In this document: positions 28,861 through 42,053 of the stretch, piece after piece
Position numbering within the stretch: the stretch's first letter is position 1
How the letters are laid out: each line of letters starts with the position of its first letter
Assembly (NCBI RefSeq): GCF_014635205.1
Contig: NZ_BMCN01000003.1
Location: 184,756 to 248,755, forward strand
DNA: 64,000 nucleotides
From: Jeotgalicoccus aerolatus
GTDB taxonomy: Bacteria; Bacillota; Bacilli; Staphylococcales; Salinicoccaceae
Reading direction: 5' to 3'
Translations under genes and position numbers: made by a program
Notes under the pieces: generated by a model
Told to the model about the DNA's origin: nothing
The model's database searches: none
Seen by the model: the letters and a program-made list of their open reading frames with translations, nothing else

Positions 28861-30000
28861 ATGAAAAAAATTATGACGATTTTTGGTACGAGACCGGAAG
28901 CGATTAAAATGGCGCCGCTCGTATTGGAAATGAAAAAAGATGAAGACATTGAACCTGTTGTAGTAGTGACGGCACAGCACAGAGAAATGCTCGATCAGGT
29001 CTTAACAACTTTTGATATTACACCGGACTATGATTTAAATATTATGAAAGCTGGACAGACTTTATCAGAAGTAACCGGACGGGTCATCAACGGTTTAGAA
29101 TCTGTAATTAAAGAAGTGAAACCGGACATGATTTTAGTGCATGGAGATACAACGACAACTTTCGCAGGTTCACTCGCAGCTTTTTATAACGAAGTAGATA
29201 TCGGTCATGTTGAAGCAGGTCTTCGTACGCATAATAAATATTCACCATTCCCTGAAGAAGCAAACCGTCAAATGACCGGCGTTTTAGCAGATCTTCACTT
29301 CTCACCAACAGAAGATGCACGTCAGAATCTGCTTGATGAAGCTAAAAATCCAGAAGCGATTTCAGTAACAGGGAATACGGCAATCGACGCACTGAAAACG
29401 ACTGTTAACGATAACTATCACAGCGATATTATCGAAAAACATAAAGATAACAAAGTCGTTCTGCTGACTGCTCACCGCCGTGAAAATATCGGACAGCCGA
29501 TGCATAATATCTTCGGCGCGGTACGCCAGCTGGTCGATGAATTTGAAGATGTAACTGTCGTGTATCCAATGCACAAAAACCCTAAAGTTCGTGAAATTGC
29601 AGAGGAATACCTTGGCAATCATGATCGTGTTGAATTGATTGAACCTTTAGATGTACTTGATTTCCACAACTTTGCAGCGAGAAGTCATCTGATCTTAACA
29701 GATTCAGGCGGCGTCCAGGAAGAAGCGCCGTCACTAGGTAAGCCGGTACTTGTTCTGCGCGATACGACGGAACGTCCTGAAGGTGTTAAAGCAGGGACTC
29801 TGAAACTTGCGGGAATCGAACAGGAAAACATTTATAATATGGCAAAAGAACTCTTGACTGACCAGAAGCTGTACGAAGAAATGTCACAAACACAAAATCC
29901 TTATGGTGACGGACAGGCTTCACGCAGAATTTGTGACAACATCAAGTATTATTATGGAATAACAAAAGAAAAACCTATCAGTTTTTCGGTAAATGATTAA
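28861..30000 (+). CDS. mnaA: UDP-N-acetylglucosamine 2-epimerase (non-hydrolysing)
   Basis: A 379-residue enzyme that makes UDP-ManNAc for wall teichoic acid linkage units and other surface glycans. 'IFGTRPEAIKMAPLVLEMK' is the N-terminus. 'LTAHRRENIGQPM' and 'LTDSGGVQEEAPSLGKPVLV' (near residues 279-298) form the active site. TTAGGAG precedes the ATG. Its position upstream of the ATP synthase operon is as in staphylococci. Confidence 0.94.
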   Translation: MKKIMTIFGTRPEAIKMAPLVLEMKKDEDIEPVVVVTAQHREMLDQVLTTFDITPDYDLNIMKAGQTLSEVTGRVINGLESVIKEVKPDMILVHGDTTTTFAGSLAAFYNEVDIGHVEAGLRTHNKYSPFPEEANRQMTGVLADLHFSPTEDARQNLLDEAKNPEAISVTGNTAIDALKTTVNDNYHSDIIEKHKDNKVVLLTAHRRENIGQPMHNIFGAVRQLVDEFEDVTVVYPMHKNPKVREIAEEYLGNHDRVELIEPLDVLDFHNFAARSHLILTDSGGVQEEAPSLGKPVLVLRDTTERPEGVKAGTLKLAGIEQENIYNMAKELLTDQKLYEEMSQTQNPYGDGQASRRICDNIKYYYGITKEKPISFSVND

Positions 30001-30036
30001 TAAATGTGAACATGTTGTTAATGTTTCCATATTTTG

Positions 30037-30065
30037 TTGACACAAAAATGTCGCTCCTTTAAAAT
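30037..30065 (+). promoter_or_regulatory. ATP synthase operon promoter
   Basis: TTGACA, a 17-base spacer and TAAAAT, upstream of atpI. Confidence 0.75.
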
Positions 30066-30125
30066 AACATGAGTATGTAATTGTTTTCACAACGTGTTAC
30101 ATTACTTGAGGAGTCGTCAAAGTCA

Positions 30126-31227
<1,102 letters not shown>

Positions 31228-31235
31228 TATAATAA

Positions 31236-31490
<255 letters not shown>

Positions 31491-31504
31491 GAGTCGTTAG
31501 ATAA

Positions 31505-31530
31505 GGCGAAGTCTTACGTAAGATTTCGCC
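31505..31530 (+). promoter_or_regulatory. Intercistronic hairpin between atpE and atpF
   Basis: GGCGAAGTCTTA and TAAGATTTCGCC form a 12-bp stem (one G-U) with a two-base centre. It occupies the largest gap in the operon (99 bp) and is followed by CTCTTATTATG. It could stabilise the atpE message or partly end transcription. Confidence 0.7.
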
Positions 31531-31589
31531 CTCTTATTATGTAAATAACTATTGAGAGTTAGAGACTTTTTTGAAAGGAGTGTACATAG

Positions 31590-32108
31590 GTGGAACTATT
31601 AATTTTAGGTGCTGCTGGTGAAACGATGGGTACGGCTGTAGGAACATCGCTTGTTCTGCTTGCGAGTTTCCTGACACTGCTTGCGGTATTGTCTTACTAC
31701 GTATGGAAACCAGTTAAGAAAATTATGGATGACCGCGAACAGCTCATCCACGATGATATTGATTATGCTGAAGAAAGAAAAGTAGAAGCTGAACGCTTAA
31801 AAGAAGAGAATGAAGCGCTGCTGAAATCAACGCAGGCTGAAATCTCTGAACTTATGGAAAACGCTAAAGGCCAAGCTAAGAGAGAACAAGAGATGATCAT
31901 CAAAGATGCTGAGGCTCGTTCTTCTCAAATGATTAATGATGCTCAGGCTGATATCGAAAGAGAAAAAGAAAAAGCAATTCGTGATATAAATGATCAGGTT
32001 GCTGAAATTTCAGTACTGATTGCAGAGAAGATGATTCGAAAAGAATTGAACTCTGAAGATCAGAAATCCCTGGTAGCGGAATACTTGCAGGAAGCAGGCG
32101 ATAAATAA
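31590..32108 (+). CDS. atpF: F1Fo ATP synthase subunit b
   Basis: A 172-residue peripheral-stalk subunit with one N-terminal TM helix ('TSLVLLASFLTLLAVLSYYV') and a long charged coiled coil with the typical 'WKPVKKIMDDRE' junction. GTG start at 31590 after AAAGGAGTG. It overlaps atpH by one base. Confidence 0.95.
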   Translation: MELLILGAAGETMGTAVGTSLVLLASFLTLLAVLSYYVWKPVKKIMDDREQLIHDDIDYAEERKVEAERLKEENEALLKSTQAEISELMENAKGQAKREQEMIIKDAEARSSQMINDAQADIEREKEKAIRDINDQVAEISVLIAEKMIRKELNSEDQKSLVAEYLQEAGDK

Positions 32109-32650
32109 TGGCTAATCTCAGTCAAAAATACGCCGGCGCTTTGTATGATGTTGCAGTAAAGAACTCCAGTCTTGAAAGCGTTAAAGCTGATTTCTTTGAA
32201 GTCATTGAAGCAACAGCTTCAGTGGAGAACTTCATCGATTTCATGGATAACCCGAAGATAACGCGTGAAAACAGAAAAGCTGCAGTAGAAGCAGCTTTCG
32301 GTAATAGTGACAGACTGCTGTTAAATCTGCTTTTAATCCTGTCGGATAAAAAGCATATGTCTGTATTAGAAGAAATCTACTCAGAGTTTCTGGCATTATA
32401 TGATGAAGCTCATAACCAGGCACGTGTAACAGTAGAATCTGTATATAAATTATCTACAGAGGAACTGGATGAGCTCGGACAGATTTTTATCGACAAAACA
32501 GGCTATGAAAAGTTACTTATTACTAATGAAATCAACGAAGATCTTATCGGAGGCGTGCGTGTGCTGCTCGGCTCTAAAGTATATGACGGTTCAGTGAGAA
32601 ATCAGCTGGATGGTATCAGAAATAATTTTAAAGAACATACGAATAGCTAA
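32108..32650 (+). CDS. atpH: F1Fo ATP synthase subunit delta
   Basis: A 180-residue stalk subunit linking b to the F1 head. The N-terminal 'LSQKYAGALYDVAV' and the C-terminal 'LIGGVRVLLGSKVYDGSVRN' are family marks. It starts within the atpF stop codon, so translation is coupled. Confidence 0.95.
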   Translation: MANLSQKYAGALYDVAVKNSSLESVKADFFEVIEATASVENFIDFMDNPKITRENRKAAVEAAFGNSDRLLLNLLLILSDKKHMSVLEEIYSEFLALYDEAHNQARVTVESVYKLSTEELDELGQIFIDKTGYEKLLITNEINEDLIGGVRVLLGSKVYDGSVRNQLDGIRNNFKEHTNS

Positions 32651-34174
<1,524 letters not shown>

Positions 34175-34192
34175 GAAGCAAGTAATTACTAA

Positions 34193-35080
<888 letters not shown>

Positions 35081-35101
35081 TTGAGATTAGGAGGAAATTA
35101 A

Positions 35102-36517
<1,416 letters not shown>

Positions 36518-36533
36518 AACGGGAGGGTAAAAC

Positions 36534-36938
36534 ATGGCAACAATTGCACTTGATGTAGTTACTCCTAACGGTTCTGTTTTCCACGAAGACGATTGTGAAA
36601 TTGTCGTTCTTCAAACTAAACAGGGTGAGCTCGGTGTAATGGCCGGCCATATTCCAACTGTTACACCGCTCAAAATAGGTGTCCTTCGTATTAAGATCAA
36701 TGGTAAATTTGAATATCTTGCTGTGACTGAAGGGTTTGCTGAAATCAGACCTGAACAAGTAACAGTACTTGTCCAAGCGGGCGAGTTTTCAAAAGATATC
36801 GACTCTGAGCGTGCAGAAGCTGCGAAAGAGAGAGCGGAAAAACTGCTCAAAGATTCACAGGATGAACGCATTGACAGTTATCGTGCGGAACTTGCATTGC
36901 AGCGTGCGGTTAACCGTTTAGAAGTATCTAAATATTAA
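36534..36938 (+). CDS. atpC: F1Fo ATP synthase subunit epsilon
   Basis: A 134-residue subunit with an N-terminal beta sandwich ('LDVVTPNGSVF', 'GELGVMAGHIPTVTPLK') and two C-terminal helices ending 'LALQRAVNRLEVSKY', which can brake ATP hydrolysis. GGGAGGG precedes the ATG. It is the last gene of the operon. Confidence 0.96.
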   Translation: MATIALDVVTPNGSVFHEDDCEIVVLQTKQGELGVMAGHIPTVTPLKIGVLRIKINGKFEYLAVTEGFAEIRPEQVTVLVQAGEFSKDIDSERAEAAKERAEKLLKDSQDERIDSYRAELALQRAVNRLEVSKY

Positions 36939-36946
36939 TTTAAACT

Positions 36947-36973
36947 AAAAGACTGGAGAATCCAGTCTTTTTT
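36947..36973 (+). terminator. ATP synthase operon terminator
   Basis: AAAAGACTGGA, a three-base loop and TCCAGTCTTTT, then more T. Confidence 0.92.
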
Positions 36974-36993
36974 TATTGAAAGGGGAATGTGCT

Positions 36994-37224
36994 ATGGAGT
37001 TTTCGCAGCTTGCAGTGATGCATATAATTCTTCATTTTCTGTGTATCGGACTTGCTTTTTGGGTATTAAAAGGAGTAAGGCTTGAAATTATATTTATTAA
37101 AGGTGAAATTGGAAGAGTGCGAATACTGCTTATTTTGCTGAGTATTTTGCTCGGTACAGCATTGAGCAATTTTATTATGGACATCTTCAGATATACACAA
37201 GAAGCATCGCTGCTGTTTAGCTAA
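36994..37224 (+). CDS. YwzB-like membrane protein (DUF1146)
   Basis: A 76-residue protein with two TM helices ('[19 protein letters not shown]' and '[20 protein letters not shown]') joined by a short loop with 'GVRLEIIF'. The size and its position between atpC and murA match YwzB of Bacillus; function unknown. I start at ATG 36994 after AAAGGGG rather than six codons upstream. Confidence 0.82.
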   Translation: MEFSQLAVMHIILHFLCIGLAFWVLKGVRLEIIFIKGEIGRVRILLILLSILLGTALSNFIMDIFRYTQEASLLFS

Positions 37225-37294
37225 TTACTTTACAAGTGATGTTCAAACACCGTATTATTATAATGAATGGTATAGAGAATTATGGAGTGAGAAG

Positions 37295-38587
37295 ATGGAT
37301 AAAATTATTGTTAAAGGCGGCGAAAAGCTGTCAGGTTCTGTTGAAATAGAAGGAGCCAAAAATGCAGTTCTGCCTATACTGGCAGCATCACTGCTGGCAG
37401 GTGAAGGTCGTTCAATAATTAAGAATGTACCAGAACTTTCAGATGTAAATACATTAACAAAGTTATTAACTACGCTTGGTGCAAACGCATCTGCGGATAA
37501 AAATAGTGTGGAAATTGATGCGAGCAGTGAATTAAACTGTTTTGCACCTTATGAACTGGTCAGCAAAATGCGTGCAAGCATGCTTGTAATGGGACCTTTG
37601 CTTAGCCGTTACGGATATTGTAATATTGCAATGCCCGGCGGCTGTGCAATAGGATCCCGTCCAATCGAGCAGCATATTAAAGGGCTGGAAAAGATGGGTG
37701 CTACTTTTGATCAGGCTGGCGGTTATATTGAAGGCAAGAGTGAAGGACGTCTGCAAGGCGCTAAGATTCATATGGACTTCCCAAGTGTGGGAGCAACTCA
37801 AAACCTTATGATGGCAGCGAGTCTGGCTGAAGGTACAACACATATAGAAAATGCTGCGATGGAACCGGAAATCGTCGATCTTGCAAACTATATCAATGCA
37901 ATGGGCGGCCGCATCAGCGGAGCAGGCACCGGTCATATTAGAATAATCGGTGTAGAAGGTCTGCAGGGAACAGAGCATTCTGTTATCCCGGACCGTATAG
38001 AAGCCGGGACATTTATGGTAGCTGCTGCGATTACAAGAAGTGAGATATTATTAAAAAATGTAGTCATTGAGCATTTATCTGCAGTTGTAGCTAAACTTGA
38101 AGAAATCGGTATTCAATTTGTTGAAGAAGGCAATGATGTGAGAGTGATTCCAGAAGCATCTTATAAACCGACAGATATTAAAACTATGCCTCACCCGGGA
38201 TTCCCGACAGATATGCAGAGCCAGATGATGGCCTTGCTGACAACGATTGAAGGCACGAGTATTGTAACTGAAACAATTTTCGAAAACCGTTTTATGCATG
38301 TGAGAGAATTTACAGCTATGAATGCTAATATATCTCTTGAAGACAACCATGCGGTAATTCGCGGCGGCGGCCAGCTCTTTGGTGCACCGGTCCGAGCATC
38401 TGATTTACGTGCAGGCGCAGCATTAGTTCTCGCCGGCTTAGCGGCAGAAGGCTTGACTACAGTAACTGAACTGCAGCATTTAGACCGCGGCTATGTAAGA
38501 TTCCATGAAAAATTAAAAGCACTGGGTGCAAATGTTGAGCGCGTGAATGACAGTGCCTCAGATAAGCATTTGGTGACATCGAAGTAA
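37295..38587 (+). CDS. murA: UDP-GlcNAc 1-carboxyvinyltransferase, main paralogue
   Basis: A 430-residue MurA. '[20 protein letters not shown]' is near the N-terminus, and '[20 protein letters not shown]' (near residues 112-131) holds the catalytic Cys that fosfomycin alkylates. Its place after the atp operon matches murAA. GGAGTGAG precedes the ATG. This window carries both paralogues. Confidence 0.95.
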   Translation: MDKIIVKGGEKLSGSVEIEGAKNAVLPILAASLLAGEGRSIIKNVPELSDVNTLTKLLTTLGANASADKNSVEIDASSELNCFAPYELVSKMRASMLVMGPLLSRYGYCNIAMPGGCAIGSRPIEQHIKGLEKMGATFDQAGGYIEGKSEGRLQGAKIHMDFPSVGATQNLMMAASLAEGTTHIENAAMEPEIVDLANYINAMGGRISGAGTGHIRIIGVEGLQGTEHSVIPDRIEAGTFMVAAAITRSEILLKNVVIEHLSAVVAKLEEIGIQFVEEGNDVRVIPEASYKPTDIKTMPHPGFPTDMQSQMMALLTTIEGTSIVTETIFENRFMHVREFTAMNANISLEDNHAVIRGGGQLFGAPVRASDLRAGAALVLAGLAAEGLTTVTELQHLDRGYVRFHEKLKALGANVERVNDSASDKHLVTSK

Positions 38588-38599
38588 AGGGGTAATACT

Positions 38600-38788
38600 A
38601 TGGCAGAACAGCAGCAAAAAATCGTTCACCGTAGGTTCCCTTTGTTGGTTAGAATTCTATTGTTTTTCTACGTTGCCATCGTCTTAGTTTTTCTAGGACT
38701 GATGATTGGCTTTGGTATACTGGATAATCCATTTGGAGTATTTCGTATCGAAACGTGGGAACATATCATTAACTTAACTAGGGGTTGA
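38600..38788 (+). CDS. EpuA-like small membrane protein (annotated in relatives as RNA polymerase beta-associated)
   Basis: A 62-residue protein with one TM helix ('[27 protein letters not shown]') after a basic N-terminus, ending '[15 protein letters not shown]'. It fits the small EpuA/DUF4811-like family often listed as 'DNA-directed RNA polymerase subunit beta' between murA and fabZ; true function unproven. AAGGGGTAA precedes the ATG. The stop codon overlaps the first possible fabZ start. Confidence 0.75.
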   Translation: MAEQQQKIVHRRFPLLVRILLFFYVAIVLVFLGLMIGFGILDNPFGVFRIETWEHIINLTRG

Positions 38789-38796
38789 CGACAGAA

Positions 38797-39243
38797 ATGC
38801 TGACATATGATCAGATAAAAGCAATTATTCCGCACCGCCCGCCGTTTTTACTTATCGACAGAATTACAGAAGTTGAACCGGGCAAAAGTTGTAAGGGTAT
38901 AAAACAAGTATCAGGAAACGAACCATTTTTTGAAGGACATTTCCCGGATTATGCAGTAATGCCGGGTGTACTAATTGTAGAATCTCTTGCTCAGGTTGGT
39001 GCAGTTGCACTGCTGCAGCAGGAAGAATTTAAAGGAAAGCTCGCTTTCTTTGCAGGAATTGATAAGTGCCGATTTAAAAAACAGGTGACGCCAGGTGATA
39101 CTTTGGAATTATTTGTAGAAATTACAAAACTACGCGGACCGATTGGCAAAGGACAGGCAGTGGCAACAGTGGACGGCGAAGTTGCATGCCAATGTGAAAT
39201 TACATTTGCAATTTCTGATATTAAAACAGGCGAAAGTAAATAA
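38797..39243 (+). CDS. fabZ: 3-hydroxyacyl-[ACP] dehydratase
   Basis: A hot-dog-fold enzyme of type II fatty acid synthesis. '[14 protein letters not shown]' opens the protein. '[23 protein letters not shown]' (about residues 47-69) contains the catalytic His and Glu. ATG 38797 gives 148 residues. The TTG at 38785 (152 residues) overlaps the previous stop as TTGA and is possible by coupling. A bidirectional terminator follows. Confidence 0.94.
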   Translation: MLTYDQIKAIIPHRPPFLLIDRITEVEPGKSCKGIKQVSGNEPFFEGHFPDYAVMPGVLIVESLAQVGAVALLQQEEFKGKLAFFAGIDKCRFKKQVTPGDTLELFVEITKLRGPIGKGQAVATVDGEVACQCEITFAISDIKTGESK

Positions 39244-39288
39244 AAAAACGTTTGTAAATCTTAATTTAAAGATTTACAAACGTTTTTT
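39243..39288. terminator. Bidirectional terminator, fabZ/ywpF
   Basis: AAAAAACGTTTGTAAATCTT and its complement form a long stem around a short AT loop, with A and T tracts at both ends. Confidence 0.92.
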
Positions 39289-39289
39289 C

Positions 39290-39724
39290 TTATTCACTTT
39301 TATCTTCATCTTTTTTAAAATCATCTTTTGACTCCATACGTGAATTAAATTCATTAATGAGTGACTTACCTTCATAGCCTTCTTTAACGAGAAATTCTAG
39401 CAGATCTTCGGCATAATTTGGACTGTGAACGATTATATCCCCTTTAAAGACAACTGAAATATTGTCATCCATCTCGTTAATATCCATAAGATGAGCAGAA
39501 AATTTTGCAGGCGCATTGGAAGGCCGAGTGATTGTGACCATCATTTCCAACAGCTGTTCTTTTAAATTTTCTAAGATGGAGTATAAATCCCCGTCGGTTA
39601 CAATTTCAATAATCCAAGGATTTTCTCCATGTTCCATATTAATAATGACGCCATCTTTAATTTCAGGTACGATAAAATTCGGTTCCTGAATAATCTTCAT
39701 ATCAATAACCTTAAATGATTTCAT
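39290..39724 (-). CDS. ywpF: YwpF-like protein
   Basis: A 144-residue protein, 'MKSFKVIDMKIIQEPNFIVP' at the N-terminus, with an acidic/lysine tail. It fits the YwpF family, found in Bacillus near fabZ and ssbB as here. Function unknown. I start at ATG 39724 after AAAGGGGC; the longer reading from 39769 adds 15 residues without a ribosome site. Confidence 0.75.
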   Translation of the reverse strand: MKSFKVIDMKIIQEPNFIVPEIKDGVIINMEHGENPWIIEIVTDGDLYSILENLKEQLLEMMVTITRPSNAPAKFSAHLMDINEMDDNISVVFKGDIIVHSPNYAEDLLEFLVKEGYEGKSLINEFNSRMESKDDFKKDEDKSE

Positions 39725-39878
39725 AATAATTGCCCCTTTGAACAAAGTACAAATTTTATTATTCTGCATATAAAAATAAACTGATTTGGAAAAACTGTAT
39801 AAGTTTTAGTATAGATTTATCATTATTGTATTATATATCGAACATAAATGAAATTATTGTCTTTTGCAGAAAATTTAT

Positions 39879-39911
39879 TCACCCCTTACATTGTAATCAG
39901 GAAGGGGGTGA
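39879..39911 (+). promoter_or_regulatory. Hairpin covering the ssb ribosome site
   Basis: TCACCCCTT (39879-39887) can pair with AAGGGGGTGA (39902-39911, one bulged G). The 3' arm is the ribosome site itself, so the stem would hide it. Confidence 0.5.
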
Positions 39912-39917
39912 TAATGA

Positions 39918-40454
39918 ATGATGAACAAAGTATTACTTGTCGGTGAACTTATCAGCAATAATGTCATTGCAAAAAGTACGCAAGGAAGTGTCAATGCATT
40001 TATCATTGCAACAGTTCGCGTACCTAAAGATACCCGAAGAGATAAAGAGGTGCACTTTTTATACTGCAAAGCTTTTGGGAAAAGTATTCCAGGCGTGCTG
40101 GAAACTGCAAAACCGGGAGACATACTCTGTGTCAGCGGTCAGCTTGCGACGACATCTTTAACTAAAAATGACGGATCCCGAGAATACCGCATGGAAATTT
40201 GGGCAGAAAGCGTTAAACACGTACCAGATAAAATCCGTGACCGCACTGATATTTCGAATCCTTCGAGATTAATAGAACAAGCTGTCCATCATTATAATGT
40301 AACTGAAGCACTTGGCGAAAAGTATGTACATACAATCAGCCAGGAAAAGAACGATCCTAAGACAGAAAAAGAAAAACACATCGAAGTCATTTCGAGCATT
40401 GTGGAAGAAGATAAAGCTGCAGAAGATGATAACAAGGAAAAAGCACTCGCCTAA
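39918..40454 (+). CDS. ssb: Single-stranded DNA-binding protein, long atypical C-terminus
   Basis: A 178-residue SSB. Residues ~1-105 form the OB fold ('LLVGELISNNVIAKSTQGSV', 'FLYCKAFGKSIPGVLETA', 'DILCVSGQLATTS', 'YRMEIWAESVKHV'). The remaining ~70 residues are charged and end 'EDDNKEKALA'. The usual DDDLPF tip that recruits partner proteins is absent. Its place near fabZ and ywpF matches ssbB/ywpH of Bacillus, the competence-linked SSB. Two adjacent ATGs (39918, 39921) are possible starts. Confidence 0.88.
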   Translation: MMNKVLLVGELISNNVIAKSTQGSVNAFIIATVRVPKDTRRDKEVHFLYCKAFGKSIPGVLETAKPGDILCVSGQLATTSLTKNDGSREYRMEIWAESVKHVPDKIRDRTDISNPSRLIEQAVHHYNVTEALGEKYVHTISQEKNDPKTEKEKHIEVISSIVEEDKAAEDDNKEKALA

Positions 40455-40506
40455 AAGATGATTACCCTCTTTAAATATGTACTCAATCATTCATTCTCAC
40501 ACACAT

Positions 40507-40547
40507 AAGCACACTGATTACCTGCTGCGGGTATTCAGTGTGCTTTT
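40507..40547 (+). terminator. ssb terminator
   Basis: AAGCACACTGA and TCAGTGTGCTT form an 11-bp stem with an 17-base loop, then TTTT and an AT-rich tail. Confidence 0.75.
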
Positions 40548-40550
40548 AAT

Positions 40551-40588
40551 TATTACAGAACTGACACATATATTACAGAAGGCTGACA
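40551..40588. repeat. Two near-direct repeats
   Basis: TATTACAGAACTGACA and TATTACAGAAGGCTGACA, 20 bp apart start to start, upstream of the LysM gene. Confidence 0.6.
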
Positions 40589-40739
40589 AATCAGTCTTTT
40601 ATAAATGATATCAGATGTTTACATAGCCTTAACAAAGCCCGCAGTGACAATGCTGTGACAACTTGATTATTTTCTTTGAATACCGCTTTAAAATAATGAT
40701 TATAAGAATGTAATATAAGCCATAATTGAGAAATAAGTT

Positions 40740-40756
40740 TGTAACATAATTGTAAA
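40740..40756 (+). promoter_or_regulatory. WalR binding box
   Basis: TGTAAC-ATAAT-TGTAAA fits the WalR consensus TGTWAH-N5-TGTWAH exactly. It lies 132 bp upstream of a secreted peptidoglycan-hydrolase-type gene, the classic WalKR target class. Confidence 0.7.
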
Positions 40757-40888
40757 ATAGCGGCTTTCTTTTTATATACCTGTAACCTATGAAACGATTT
40801 TATACTCTATAATGTGAAACAGTGATAAATACATTAATGGCAAAAAAAGCCGTATATTATAAAAATTATTTTTGGAGGAATTACAATT

Positions 40889-41758
40889 ATGAAGAAAGTT
40901 TTAGCATTAGGTGCAGCAGTAGCTGTATCATCTACGATTGCATATAGCGCAGAAGCAGCATCTCATACTGTAGAATCTGGAGACTCGCTTTGGGCTCTTG
41001 CTGAAGGAAATAATGTAACAGTAGAATCGATTAAAAAGGAAAACAAATTAACTTCAGACATTATCGTACCTGGTCAAGTTCTTGAAATTGACGGCAAAGA
41101 AGAAGTTAAAGAAGACAAAGAAGCAAAAGAAGCAAAAGAAGCAAAAGAAGATAAAGAAGAAACAGATGTATACATAATTAAAGCGGGCGACACTTTATTT
41201 GAAATTGGTGTTGAATTCGACGCAACAGTTGCAGAACTTAAAGAGTGGAACAATTTATCATCAGATTTAATTTTTGAAGGTAAAGAATTAATCGTTTCAG
41301 GTGAATCAGCTAAAGCAGCTGCACCTGTTGAGGAAGCACCGGCAGTAGAAGAAGTTGAAGAAGCAGCACCTGCACAAGAAGCAGCGCCTGCAGAAACTGA
41401 AAACAATGACTACAGCTACCAGACTGAAGAAGAAACTTATGAAGAACCAGCTCAGCAGGAACCTGTACAACAACAAGTTCAAGAGCCTAAAACTCAAAAC
41501 GTCAGCACAAGTACCAACACAAACAGCGGTTTAAACTGGGGTGCTTTAGCAGCATGTGAATCAGGCGGCAATCCTAGCGTTGTCAGCTCAAACGGTTTAT
41601 ACCACGGTTTATACCAATTTGATGCTCAAACGTGGCAGTCAGTCGGCGGATCTGGTGTAGCATCAGATGCTTCAGCAGCTGAACAGACTCAAAGAGCTCA
41701 AACACTTTACAATCAAAGAGGGTCTTCACCATGGCCTGTATGTGGTGCTAGACTGTAA
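40889..41758 (+). CDS. Secreted LysM protein with Rpf-type transglycosylase domain
   Basis: A 289-residue exported wall protein. The signal peptide ends near 'IAYSAEAA' (residue ~25). LysM1 covers ~26-68 ('HTVESGDSLWALAEGN'), a Lys/Glu/Ala repeat linker ~70-90, and LysM2 ~91-134 ('YIIKAGDTLFEIGVEF'). A Glu/Pro/Gln-rich spacer follows, then ~212-289 with 'WGALAACESGGNP', 'GLYQFDAQTW' and 'SSPWPVCG', the resuscitation-promoting-factor fold with its catalytic Glu. It probably cleaves peptidoglycan glycan strands. AGGAGG precedes the ATG. Confidence 0.9.
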   Translation: MKKVLALGAAVAVSSTIAYSAEAASHTVESGDSLWALAEGNNVTVESIKKENKLTSDIIVPGQVLEIDGKEEVKEDKEAKEAKEAKEDKEETDVYIIKAGDTLFEIGVEFDATVAELKEWNNLSSDLIFEGKELIVSGESAKAAAPVEEAPAVEEVEEAAPAQEAAPAETENNDYSYQTEEETYEEPAQQEPVQQQVQEPKTQNVSTSTNTNSGLNWGALAACESGGNPSVVSSNGLYHGLYQFDAQTWQSVGGSGVASDASAAEQTQRAQTLYNQRGSSPWPVCGARL

Positions 41759-41770
41759 TATAAAATTTAT

Positions 41771-41806
41771 CCTGTAAGTCTCTTAAATGAGATTTACAGG
41801 TTTTTT
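41771..41806 (+). terminator. LysM gene terminator
   Basis: CCTGTAA-TCTC pairs with GAGA-TTACAGG and is followed by TTTTTT. Confidence 0.85.
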
Positions 41807-41881
41807 AGTCTATACATACTTATACGCTAATTTGTATCTGCCTGAATCATTTTATGATACGATAGTGTAAATAATAAAATA

Positions 41882-41972
41882 AAACCCGCTGGGGGCGCCG
41901 TAACGGCTGAGATTGCGAAAGCTTGTCCCTTTTTCACCTGATCCAGGTTATGCTGGCGTAGGGAAGTGACCG
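41882..41972 (+). promoter_or_regulatory. TPP riboswitch aptamer
   Basis: The Thi-box is plain: CTGAGA (41927-41932), ACCTGATCCAGGTTATGCTGG (within 41936-41956, the pyrophosphate-sensing half), and TAGGGAAG near the 3' end. The class binds thiamine pyrophosphate. A terminator lies downstream, and thiDME follow, so TPP should shut the operon by transcription termination. Confidence 0.95.
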
Positions 41973-42008
41973 TACAAACTTAAGACTATTTATATCTTTA
42001 GTTTATTC

Positions 42009-42037
42009 AGCCCGCCTCTCTGTGAAGCGGGCTTTTT
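42009..42037 (+). terminator. Riboswitch-controlled terminator
   Basis: AGCCCGC, an 11-base loop and GCGGGCT run into TTTTT. CCCGCT at the start of the aptamer (41885-41890) is complementary to AGCGGG in the 3' arm, giving a possible antiterminator when TPP is absent. Confidence 0.85.
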
Positions 42038-42053
42038 GATGGGGGAATGAATA

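Larger units (their letters stand above)
40455..40888 (+). other. 434-bp gene-free region upstream of the LysM/Rpf gene
   Basis: It contains the ssb terminator (40507-40547), a pair of near-direct repeats (40551-40566 and 40571-40588), a WalR-type box (40740-40756), a TATAAT (40808-40813) and the AGGAGG ribosome site. No ORF with a ribosome site is seen. Confidence 0.7.

Noticed and set aside
41098..41160. Tandem GAAGCAAAAGAA-type DNA repeat
   Set aside because: It encodes the Lys-Glu-Ala linker of the LysM protein; a protein-level spacer, not a CRISPR or mobile repeat.
41074..41406. 110-residue Ser/Ala-rich reverse ORF
   Set aside because: It is antisense to the Glu/Ala/Pro-rich linker of the LysM/Rpf protein; the low-complexity codons keep the reverse frame open.
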